Of a stretch of DNA of 64,000 nucleotides, positions 1 to 8,861 are shown piece by piece. Within the stretch, counting starts at the first letter, position 1. Every line of letters begins with the position of its first letter. A program made the translations under genes and the position numbers. This stretch comes from Ligustrum vulgare. Lineage: Eukaryota > Streptophyta > Magnoliopsida > Lamiales > Oleaceae. The DNA lies in contig OY743172.1 of assembly GCA_963555705.1 (NCBI GenBank), positions 20,459,446 through 20,523,445 of the forward strand. The letters are read 5' to 3'. The notes beneath the pieces were generated by a model. The model saw only the letters and a list, made by a program, of their open reading frames with translations, had not been told where the DNA came from and did not search any database.

Positions 1-447
1 TGTGATAGATCAAGTGATTTAGGGAATGAATATCCTTTCTCACTTTATTTTATGAACCTAAGTTTATAGTTTTAGATTTCTCTAGAACAAGAGATTATGC
101 GTTTGCTTCGTCTTTCTGAATTTTGGATCTGTTGCAATGAGTTCAATGGATAATTACCTTTCTTCGTATATATAAGATGTCACAGTGATGATGTTTGATT
201 GTGTCCAAATTTCTTTCATGATTTCATATACCCCATTTCTTTCATGATTTCATATACCCTAGTCACAATTCCATTAGATATGTTTCTGTAAAATCAAATT
301 TATCTCATTTGAAAATTTTGCTAGATGGGCAGACGATTTTTTTCCTTTTCCCACTATGCAGATTTAATTTATGTCTTTCTTTCTTCCTCTGTTGGGGGTT
401 ATGAAGTTTGTGTTTAGTTGACTTTGAAAATCACTTGGATCCTAATA
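1..447. other. non-coding AT-rich sequence, no gene seen
   Basis: No convincing reading frame, splice pattern or known repeat was recognised here. The only structure seen is a short tandem duplication at 209-259. Confidence 0.4.
209..259. repeat. 25-26 bp tandem duplication
   Basis: Two adjacent copies of a unit beginning ATTTCTTTCATGATTTCATA lie at 209-234 and 235-259. They differ only by one C at the junction. This is a simple local duplication with no evident function. Confidence 0.8.
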
Positions 448-1149
448 TCTCTATCATCAGTAATCGTCGAGCAAAAAAAGGCAATGAGATCCGTTGTTTG
501 ACGTGGTGGATTGCATCGTTTAATGGAAGTCAACTTGTGAACGTCGGCTTCCAACCTTCGCTACTTGAGTGATGGTGGCCGTATTCACAGTGAAGAAGAA
601 CACGCTAAGGAAAGTGTCTACATTCCTATTTCATCGATTTTCATTTTTGCAATTATATTGATCGATTCGACCTTAGTTATTTCTATATTGCTTTATTTGA
701 TTGACTATTGGTTTTTTTATTTTGATTTGGGCGGGGGATTTGAAGAAAATTGGAGCGGGAGAGTTAGAGACTGGAGAGGTCGAGGAAGAAGCAAGAGAAA
801 GAGAAAGCCGGCAAGGTAAGCAATTTTAAGGGCTTTTTTTCCTTTTTTTTTTTTTTTTTAAATTTATTTTTAAAACAATGTTCAAAGTCAAAATAATGAG
901 GTTTAAAAGTAGATAATTTTTTTAGTTCATGTGTAGATTATTTTATTTGTAAAATGTGACAGAAAATGAGTTTTGAAAACAAAATGATGTTTCGAATAAG
1001 TGTACAGAAAATGTGTGAATAAAAAGTGATGAGAAAATGTATGTATGATTAAAAACTAGTATGAGAAATTATGTTTATTATTTTTTTGCATTTTGAATTT
1101 GTGTTAATTATGTATAAGCATTAAAATTTTATAAATACTTATCAAAATT

Positions 1150-1195
1150 AATATTTTTAAATAACTTTCGTGCATCGCACGGGAGAAATGCTAGT
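1150..1195 (+). mobile_element. Helitron 3' terminus
   Basis: A GC-rich hairpin, CGTGC-ATC-GCACG (1169-1181), is followed 9 bases later by CTAG (1191-1194) and then a T. This is the Helitron 3' signature: a hairpin about 10 nt before CTRR, inserted between A and T. A possible 5' end is the TC at 448 (TCTCTATCATC, preceded by A), which would make a 747-bp non-autonomous element. The 5' end is a guess; the 3' end rests on visible structure. No RepHel protein is encoded. Confidence 0.5.
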
Positions 1196-1346
1196 TATGA
1201 TGTAAAAGCAATAAATTATTGGAAAAGTTGATAACTACAAACCTAAAATTATCTCTTTTTAAAACTAGAAAACTTTGATTTTTTTTTTTTTTTAATCAAG
1301 TCTTAATTAGTAATTAATAAATATACATCAAAATATTTATCAATTA

Positions 1347-1842
1347 GGGTGCGTTTGATAGCGAGGGTGGAATTTTGGTAGAAAGAAAATGAATTCCAGG
1401 GAATTGAATTCCTAAGAATTAGAAATTTAATGTGTTTGATTAGTTTAATTTTCTAGGTGAAAAAATAGGAAAATTTTCAACTTTTGTTGTTTGATTGACA
1501 TTATTTTCCATAGAAAATAAAGTAAAATTGATCTATTTTAATAAAAAAAATATTTTTTTTTTAATTTTTTCACACATTTGTACTTGATAATAATAATGTT
1601 AATTTTTAGAAAAAAAATAAATCAATTAACAATAACAAAAATGATCAAACGTAACGAAAATGGTATAAGATTTTTCATGAAAAATAAAACATCATCTCCC
1701 CCCTTGGAAAATGAATTCATTCAAAACAAGGAAAATATCGAATTTCGAGGCAAGTGGAAAAATGAATTTCATGAAAAATTTAGGCAACCAAACAGCACAA
1801 AGTTGAAAATTCACATGGAAAATTACGCGAATCAAACGCACC
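1347..1842. mobile_element. Tourist-like MITE with 12-bp TIRs
   Basis: A perfect 12-bp inverted repeat, GGTGCGTTTGAT (1348-1359) and ATCAAACGCACC (1831-1842), bounds an AT-rich segment of about 495 bp with no real coding frame. Internal stretches near each end (GAAAATGAATTC and similar) are also roughly inverted. The GGGTGCGTTTGAT end and the TTA immediately to its left suggest a PIF/Harbinger (Tourist) MITE. The right flank reads ATAA, so the 3-bp TSD is imperfect and hAT remains possible. Confidence 0.6.
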
Positions 1843-1850
1843 ATAATATA

Positions 1851-2585
1851 TTAAATTAAAACTAATATAACATTTAAATAAATAAAAAATCATCAAAAGA
1901 CATGGATCCGTCCATCCCACCAAAAACAAAAACAAAAAAAAACAAAAATCTACTTTTCCCTACCCCACCACGATCTCGACCACACCATACCCACCCAATA
2001 ACCCCGATCCCAAAAAATGATTTTTTTCTTCTACTTTTCCCAACCAATCCCACCCGACCTAGACCCCACCCGCCCTACCCACCCCACAACAACGAGGTTC
2101 TTTTTTTCTTTTCTCTCACTCGATATTTTCCTACCCTGCCACCCTCACTCCGCCCCCGACCCCACCCCAAAAAAAAAGATTTTTTCTTCTACTTTTCCCC
2201 ACCCCGACCCGACCCGACTCACTTCACAAAAATGAGTTTTTTCTCTCTCAATGTTTTCCCACACTTACTACTCCCACTCCACCCGCAAAGTAACAATTGA
2301 TCACACAAAATTAAATTAAAACTAATATAATATTTAAATAAATAAAAAAAACCATCAAACAATAAGTGTCCGTCCATCCCAACCACCCCGACCCCACCCC
2401 ACCCCGACCCCAAAAAATGATTTTTTCTACTTTCCCCACCCCCACACCCACCACGACTCCGACCTTGATCCAACCATACCCACCCCCACCCCAAAAAAAT
2501 GATTTATTTTCTTCTACTTTAACCCACCCCAGAAAATGACTTTTTTCCTCTCTCGATATTTTCCCACCAACCTCACGCAAAGTCG
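1851..2585. repeat. C-rich tandem array with duplicated ~460-bp module
   Basis: A block starting TTAAATTAAAACTAATATAA occurs at 1851 and again at 2311, 460 bp apart. Each copy is followed by GTCCGTCCATCCCA-type sequence and C-rich stretches. Within the copies a smaller block (CCCCAAAAAATGATTTTTT, then CTTCTACTTTTCCC) recurs about seven times from about 2013 to 2850. Open frames here translate to proline/threonine-rich low-complexity sequence and are not genes. The C-tracts continue into the next array. Confidence 0.7.
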
Positions 2586-4800
2586 CATTTGATCACAATT
2601 ATAAATTTAGTTGCAAAATTTACCCCACCCCACCCCACCCCTTCCATCATGCAAATCATAGCCGCTCACATAAAGTCACAATTGGGTCACAATTACAAAT
2701 TTAGTTGCAAAATCCCACCCCTCCCCAAAGTCACAATTGGTTACATGAAGTTACAATTCGGTCACACAAAGTCGTAATTAGGTCATTCGATATCCCACCC
2801 CACCCCACCCCACCCCATCCCCTCCCCACTCACCCCACCCTGAGCCCAAAATGATTTTTTTCTCTCTATGTTTGTCACATATCACAATTATAAATTTAAT
2901 CACAAATTTCACCGCAACCCCACTCCACATGCAAAATCATATTTGATCACACAAATTTACAATTCGATCAAATTACAAATTTAGTTGCAAAATTTACCCC
3001 ATCCCACCACACGTGCAAAGTCATAGGTGGTCACACAAAGTCACAGTTTCTCACACAAGGTCACAATTCGATCAAAATTACAAATTTAGTTTCAAAACCA
3101 CACCCACTCGCCCCAACCCCAAAGTCACAGTTGGTTACAAAATGTCACAATTGGTCACACAAGGTCACAGTTCGATCACAGAAAGTCGCAATTAGGTGGT
3201 CAAACGAGGTCACGGTCAGGTCATACAAAGTTACAATTACAAATTTAGTTGCAAAATTCACCCTACTCCACTCCACCTCACCCAACATGTAAAATCACAG
3301 CTGGTTACACAAAAGTAACAATTGGTCACACAATGTCATAATTACAAATTTAGTTGCAAAATCCCACCTACCCACAAAGTCACAGTAGGGCACATAGGGG
3401 CACACTTCGATCACAATTACAAATTTAGTTGCAAAATTCACCCACCCCACCCGTAAGTCACGGTTGATCACTCAAAGTCACAGTTTGGTCACACAACAAG
3501 GTCACAGTCATTTCACACGAGGTCACAGTCCAGTTACATAAAGTTACATTCCGATTACAAAAGGTCACAATTCGGTCATACAAGGTTACAGTTCAATCAC
3601 AAAAAAGTCACAGTTATGTTACATAAAGTCGCAATTCGATCACAGGAGGTCACAATTCGCCACACAAAGTCGTAACTCAATAACGCAAGGTCATAATTGA
3701 CACAAATGTAGGTCACATCAAGTCATCATCCAATAGTAACACAAAGTCACAGCTGGTCACAATTACCTAACAATTGGTCACATCTTGTTCTCGTCACAAA
3801 AACAAAACAATTACCTATTAATTGGTCACTTCTTGTGCTCGTCACAAATTACAATTAATCAATATTTTAGTCATATTTATCCAATAATTGGTGACATCCC
3901 TTACTCGTCACAAGTTGTACAAAGTTACAATTAGCCAATATTTTAGTCGCATTTACCTAATATTAATCACATTCATTTATAATCGATCACAATATATCAC
4001 CCTACCCCCAAACCCCCACCTTACCCTACCCCACCCCCAACCCGACCCCCCAAAATCCCTTAGCCGGTACTGCCAGCCACAAAGAGAAATCTTATCCAAA
4101 TCCCCCCACCGCCGTCAACCCCGTCACTGCAGCCTCCACCGTCGACGATGGTGTCGCGGTACTGTAAGGATTTTGCAATACTAGGCTGAATTTTCACTTA
4201 CCAACCAAAATCCATCACACAACACCCCATCCTACAAAATCATAGTTGGTCACACAAAGTCATAGTTTGGTCACAAAATGTCACGGTTTGGTTACATAAG
4301 GTTATAGTTCGATCACATGAGGTCGTAGTTCGGACACACGAGGTAATAGTTCGGTCACTCGAGGTCACACTTCTCTCACACAAAGTCATAGCTCGATCAT
4401 ACAATCATATTTAACAAAACTGTAGATCACATCATGTCCTCATCCAATAGTCACAGTTTATCACAATCTCTAATATAATTGCCTAAAAGCATCCATAATT
4501 TTTCACATATTATTTATTTATTGGTTACAACTTACGCGTTTTTTTGGTCACAATTAGTCAATATTTCTATCAAAACTAATCGACCAAATCATCCATAATT
4601 AATCACATATTATTTATTTATTGATCACAACTTACAATTTTCTTGGTCACATCTCGCATTTACGACAATTCGCACAAATTCTCGATTAGTCAATATTTTG
4701 GTCACATTTACCTAATAATTTGTCACATCCCATACTCGTCACAAGTCACAATTAATCAATATTTTGGTCACGATTACCTAATAATTGGTCACGCACTATT
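2586..4800. repeat. degenerate GTCACA minisatellite field
   Basis: About 2.2 kb is made of a diverged unit of about 20 bp, (A/G)GTCACAATTCGGTCACAC, in head-to-tail order. It is interspersed with a second motif, AATTACAAATTTAGTTGCAA, seen about eight times between 2598 and 3440, often followed by a CACCCC tract. From about 3780 the spacer changes to a CAATATTTTGGTCACATTTA type. I do not recognise the family. No gene is present. Confidence 0.75.
2794..2840 (-). other. C4 tracts: potential G-quadruplex (minus) / i-motif (plus)
   Basis: Runs of three or four C separated by single A or T repeat more than six times here, with a shorter example at 2623-2641 and another at about 2383-2411. The minus strand therefore reads G4-T-G4-T-G4-T-G4, which satisfies the usual quadruplex pattern. 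The structure itself is inferred. Confidence 0.55.
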
Positions 4801-5850
4801 CAATAATGAATATTCAAATCATCCACCCTACCCCTAACCCTACAACCATGAACCCAAATCCCAAAGCCACTCACCCCACCCTGTCCCAACCCCACAGCCC
4901 AAACCACAACCTCACGATCGTAACTCGCACCGCCACAATCTCTCCGACTTGCCGCCACAGGCGCGCCACAACCACACACGACACCACCACCATACAACCA
5001 CTACATGGAACACCAGCACCAGCACACCACCCATGATTTCTGCCACTGTCCCTGCAACACTAGCATCACCCTCCTGATTTCCACCGTAACATATAAGCAC
5101 CTAACCATTACCCCATTCTTCTTCGATTTGGAACAACACCAGATCTACGAAATTGCTTCCCAATAGCTGTACACCAGCGCATCACATCACAGTGACTACA
5201 CGACGAGACGAAACAGCTGCATCTCATCCCATCTGTTGCACAGCGCAATGTCGATCGGTGCATTGAGCGCCTGTTGCTACGATTTTTTCTCTACGATATG
5301 GGGGATCAGCGATGCTGCTGCCAGATTGAAAGCAGCAGCGACCCAGATTGAAAGCAGTAGATACGATAGGTCGGAGAGGAGGAGGTTCCAGCGAGATCGA
5401 GGATATGGCCAGATCGCCTTAGAGAGAGAGAGAGAGAGAGCCGGTGAGAGGAGTGGTTGGGAGTCTATGTTTGGTCTGGGTTACTTTGATATTCATATGT
5501 ATTATAAATTATTTAATTAATAAATGTTAATTGAATTAGCACCTGAATTTTAAAATTGTAAAATTGATCATCTTATTAATACAATGTCATCTTTAAAATT
5601 AGAGCTCCTTGTAATTTTCCCATAAATTATACATCTTTGAATATTGTGGGCCAACCCATGGAAATGACCTGGGCCGCCAATGAAATTACCTGGCCTCTCT
5701 TAATAGTTTTTTTTAAAAGAAAAAAAAAATTGTTCAGGATTTTCAAAGCTTTTCTCCAAAATGGGGTGGGCCTGGGCAGTCGACACACCCATGTCGCATC
5801 CTCAAAGTTCATGGATCGTAGTGACCATCATAACTCCCCTAGATCGAAGC
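4801..5850. other. C-rich to unique non-coding sequence with (AG)10
   Basis: The satellite fades into a C/A-rich stretch (4801-5040) and then apparently unique sequence. A perfect (AG)10 microsatellite is at 5421-5440. Open frames here start at non-ATG codons, are short and match nothing I recognise. No promoter or exon could be defended. Confidence 0.4.
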
Positions 5851-5856
5851 AGGGGC

Positions 5857-5895
5857 GGGGGGGGGGGGGGGGATAATTATAATAATAATAATAAT
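5857..5895. repeat. G16 homopolymer followed by (ATA)n
   Basis: Sixteen consecutive G at 5857-5872 are followed almost directly by a short AAT/ATA microsatellite (5874-5895). Runs this long are slippage-prone and can also be assembly-sensitive. Confidence 0.85.
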
Positions 5896-5959
5896 GGGCT
5901 TGCCCTTCCTTAGGTCGAAGAATGATGTTTTTATGACATTTTTGTGTTTGAGCCACGTT

Positions 5960-6117
5960 ATTTGAAATAATGAGTTTTGAAAGTGTTTTTTTTTTTTTTT
6001 TTTTAATGTGCAGTTTAAAAGTAGGAATTTTTTTTTTTTTTTTGAATTTATGTGCAGATTATTTTATTGATAGAATTTTGGTTGAAAATGAGTTTTTTAA
6101 AAAAAATGAGATTTTGA
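5960..6117. repeat. dispersed AT-rich repeat related to MULE arms
   Basis: A segment containing GTGCAGATTATTTTATTGAT, poly-T runs and GAAAATGAGTTTT resembles sequence at 870-1000 and the tandem modules within the foldback MULE at 15570-15800 and 16140-16440. It is probably a fragment or relative of that family. The boundaries are not clear. Confidence 0.4.
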
Positions 6118-6129
6118 AATAATGAGTAT

Positions 6130-6354
6130 CAAGGTTGAACATCAACCCTCATTTGTCATGCCTTGAGTTTTGGTGAATGATGTAAATCGTAGGATATGCT
6201 TAAAGTGGTGCAGGATTGAGGGCTTGCCCTTTAACTCCATTTGCCAATAGTCTCTTCCATTTTTTAGAATTCGAATTCTCACTCGATAATTGCGAGCGGG
6301 ACGGAATTTTTTCACCCTCACATTTCACCACTTGAGCTATACCCTGGGGGCTAG
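6130..6354 (-). mobile_element. tRNA-derived SINE with 12-bp TSD
   Basis: The element is flanked by a perfect 12-bp target duplication, AATAATGAGTAT (6118-6129 and 6355-6366). Read on the minus strand it begins CTAGCCCCCAGGGTATAGC, carries a pol III box A-like TAGCTCAAGTGG (about 6331-6342) and a weaker box B region AATTCGAATTC (about 6270), and ends in a hairpin GGTTGA-TGT-TCAACC followed by CTTG. The length of 225 bp, long TSD, box A near the 5' end and TTG-type end are those of a plant SINE. The 5' end appears complete. Confidence 0.75.
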
Positions 6355-6366
6355 AATAATGAGTAT

Positions 6367-6774
6367 AGGTGGACAAATTAATATGGTATCAAATTTTACA
6401 ATAATGAGTATCAATCAAACAAATGAGTAAGTTGGACAAATTAATATGGTATCAAGTTAGCCTATGAGATAGGTAGCTAATATTTGCTAGTTTGTTAGGG
6501 GGTATTATGGGGGTACAGTATAATAAGTGTATAGATAATCGTCTATAGATAGGAGGGCCTTTATCATGGGGATTGAGCAAAAAAATAGGTTGAGATTGAG
6601 GAAACGTTGGGAGAGACATGAGCCTCTTGAAAGTTCATCAACTATTGTAATTCAATTTATCATTTCGAGTGTGTGTCTCTCTCTGTGGAAAGATCACATT
6701 GGGTAGCTATTTGATTGCCGGGGCACCTTCTGATGTAAATTATTGAATTGGCAATTTACAAGGCATTGCCTGAC
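6367..6774. other. non-coding stretch, possibly old retroelement leader
   Basis: Two copies of TAATATGGTATCAA (about 6380 and 6440) resemble the TGGTATCA core of an initiator-Met tRNA primer site. A CT microsatellite and leader-like sequence follow. No terminal repeats could be paired, so the resemblance is weak. Confidence 0.25.
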
Positions 6775-6993
6775 ATGAAGTTGAAAATTGACGAGATGAG
6801 TGAGAGTAAGAAGGGAGATGAAGAAATAATGAGAATAAGAGAAAAAAGTTTCGGTACATTGAATTCACGACCAGTTTTGAAGGCAATGGAAGAAGCTATT
6901 GTTGAGGTATCAAAGAAGCACAATTGCATCAAGAACAAGGCCACAATTTTGGCATACCCGAAGGAATTTTTGGAGGCTTTTGACGAGACATGA
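6775..6993 (+). CDS. uncharacterised short ORF (72 aa from first ATG)
   Basis: From the first ATG (6775) an uninterrupted frame encodes about 72 residues, lysine- and glutamate-rich (KIDEMSESKKGDEE near the start) and ending FLEAFDET. The frame is open about 27 nt further upstream without an ATG. I do not recognise the product. The balanced amino-acid content is more protein-like than nearby frames, so this may be an exon remnant or a captured gene fragment. No splice sites or promoter were identified, and expression is doubtful. Confidence 0.25.
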   Translation: MKLKIDEMSESKKGDEEIMRIREKSFGTLNSRPVLKAMEEAIVEVSKKHNCIKNKATILAYPKEFLEAFDET

Positions 6994-7978
6994 GACATAT
7001 GCACAAGCCTTTGGTAATAAGCATGTGCGCTCCACTCCTCCCCACAGCCTCTAGTGGTGGATCCATCTAAGCTTTCGTTTGACAACTCATGCGTTATAAT
7101 CAACATATTTTTCAATATTAATTTTTAACCACACATTTTTCGAAATTAATTTTTAACCAAAAAATCTACCTAGAAAATATAAATAACACCCCAACTAGGT
7201 TAATGTATTGTTTTGTATTCTATATTGTTAAAAAAATTCCAATGATTTGCACTCTGCCAATTATATTTATGCAGTATATGTTGATTTGCTTGAACATTAT
7301 GCAGCTCATACATAATTCCTTTGAATTTTATTAACATGATTGCTTTGTTAAATTTGTAGCTTATGAAGTAATATTTTTTGTGCACCACCATGCACTTTTC
7401 CCTCAATTCTCTAATTTCTAAAGAGTTTGCTAGTTTTTGTAATATTTTTGGGACTTGAACATTAATGGTTTTATCTATTATTATAATTAATATTTTTCTA
7501 ACCATTATTAAATGTTTTCAAAAATGAAAACAGAAAATCAAAATACAAACAGAATGTCATCTTAGCTTCCATGATCATTGGTGCTTAAATTCGAACTTCT
7601 TTGATTTTACTCAAATTACCTTCTTTTGAGATGAGTCGGTGCATCCTAGGTAGTGATCGACGGCGGTGGGTGGCAATGGTCCGAAGGGTAGTGATAGTAT
7701 TTTTTTTGTTGGGCGGGGCGAGCGGATAACTTTTTATTTTTCTTTCTCCTTTTTTGGGGTTTTTCCATTTTGTTCTTTATCGTATTTATGCATTGTTCTG
7801 CAAAAATCTTTTGTCTATTGTTACGATATTTTTTGTCACCCGTGGTGTATTCCGTAATATATGAATTGTTTCTATTTGAAATGAATTTTTGTCCCAACTG
7901 ACTGAGCGCGTCTCTAAATATATGTACATTTGACCTCATGATATGAGGTTTGTTGGGTGTTCTCAGATGACCAAAAAT
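6994..7978. other. non-coding sequence, nothing recognised
   Basis: AT-rich sequence with no supported gene. A short GC-richer segment (7630-7720) and a palindrome CCTCAT-GAT-ATGAGG (about 7932-7946) are the only visible irregularities. Open frames on both strands here lack codon-like composition. Confidence 0.4.
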
Positions 7979-8124
7979 ATCGTAACATTTATAAACAAAT
8001 AATGTGATATTTTCGAGGTAAAATATGAAGTTGAAATGTGATTGAAAAAATGTATGCGATTGAAAAATAATTTGAAAATATGAGTTGTTTATAAATAATT
8101 TACCAAATAAGGCTTCATTATTTT
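7979..8124. repeat. TTTATAAA/GGTAAA MITE-family copy
   Basis: This is one member of a MITE-like family found well over ten times in the window. Members share TTATAAA motifs near both ends, an internal GAGGTAAAATATG / GATTGAAAAATAATTTG core, and TTTGGTAA or TTACCAAA ends. This copy ends TTATAAATAATTTACCAAAT. Confidence 0.5.
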
Positions 8125-8305
8125 ATGTTGTAGTTGTAAAGTTGCAAATTTAGCCTTTTAAAATTGTCAAAAATAGCCTCCATTTGGTAAAAAATATTTG
8201 CTTATAAATAGAGAATGTTATGTGTTGGAGGAAATTTGTGAATAATGATACCAAATAAGTAGAATGAAAATTTGTAAATCCAAGCCGAAAATTGGATAGA
8301 GTAAC

Positions 8306-8861
8306 TGATGTGATCCGGGATAGGAGCTCAAAGGAGAAGTCAAGTCACGGACGACGCAACAACATTCGACATAGGAAAATGAACAATTTCCATGTTGGAA
8401 GCTAGTCGAGACGACGAATGGATCAACCTCATTCAAGCCGTCGAAGAAAATTATGGAATTTCAAAGTTTACGACCGTAACACCTATTCGTCACGGCCGTA
8501 ACCATACCATTGACGAAAACAGAGAATTTGAAGAAATTGACTTACGGCCATAACCTGCGTCTCACGGCCGTAATGATTAAGCAGAAAACGTCTTACTGCC
8601 GTAAAAACGTTAGTCACGGCCGTAAATGAGTAATTGCGTGATTTTAGGAATTTTAATTCTTTCCTTATTTTTAGCAGTTGTTTCTTTGTTTAATTAGAAC
8701 TCTTAACCTAGATTTTGACCCTATTTATAGGGATGTAATTTTCATTATTCATTAAACTTTACACAACTTTGATATTATAATTGAGAGGTTATTTTGCTTT
8801 CATATTCTTATTCTTCATTGAATAAAATCCGAACTTGCGAGTTATTCTTGTTTGTTCAAAT
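8306..8861 (+). repeat. gypsy 5' LTR, first 556 bp
   Basis: Aligns without gaps to 13322-13877 of the 3' LTR with 14 substitutions. It stops within GTTTGTTCAAAT, where the 3' LTR continues with CTCGGTGAG but this copy continues with gag-pol coding sequence. It contains the CGGCCGTAA palindrome cluster (about 8467-8626) and the TATTTATAGGG promoter motif. Confidence 0.9.

Noticed and set aside
565..819. 84-codon frame with a hydrophobic stretch, looking like a small membrane protein
   Set aside because: It lacks an ATG at its start, lies inside the candidate Helitron, and the hydrophobic stretch is simply AT-rich sequence read in frame.
1902..2580. Several open frames of 70-130 codons on both strands
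   Set aside because: They translate C- and T-rich tandem repeats into Pro/Thr- or Gly/Trp-rich low-complexity strings; no domain, start context or splice signal supports them.
2586..4800. Regularly recurring short motifs resembling a CRISPR array
   Set aside because: Repeats are degenerate, spacers are themselves repeated and of irregular length, and the DNA is clearly plant nuclear.
5236..5520. 94-codon frame with Arg/Glu repeats
   Set aside because: Starts at a non-ATG codon and crosses the (AG)10 microsatellite, which accounts for the RERERE string.
5857..5872. G16 run as a genuine regulatory G-tract
   Set aside because: A single homopolymer next to an ATA repeat is better explained by slippage or sequencing length error.
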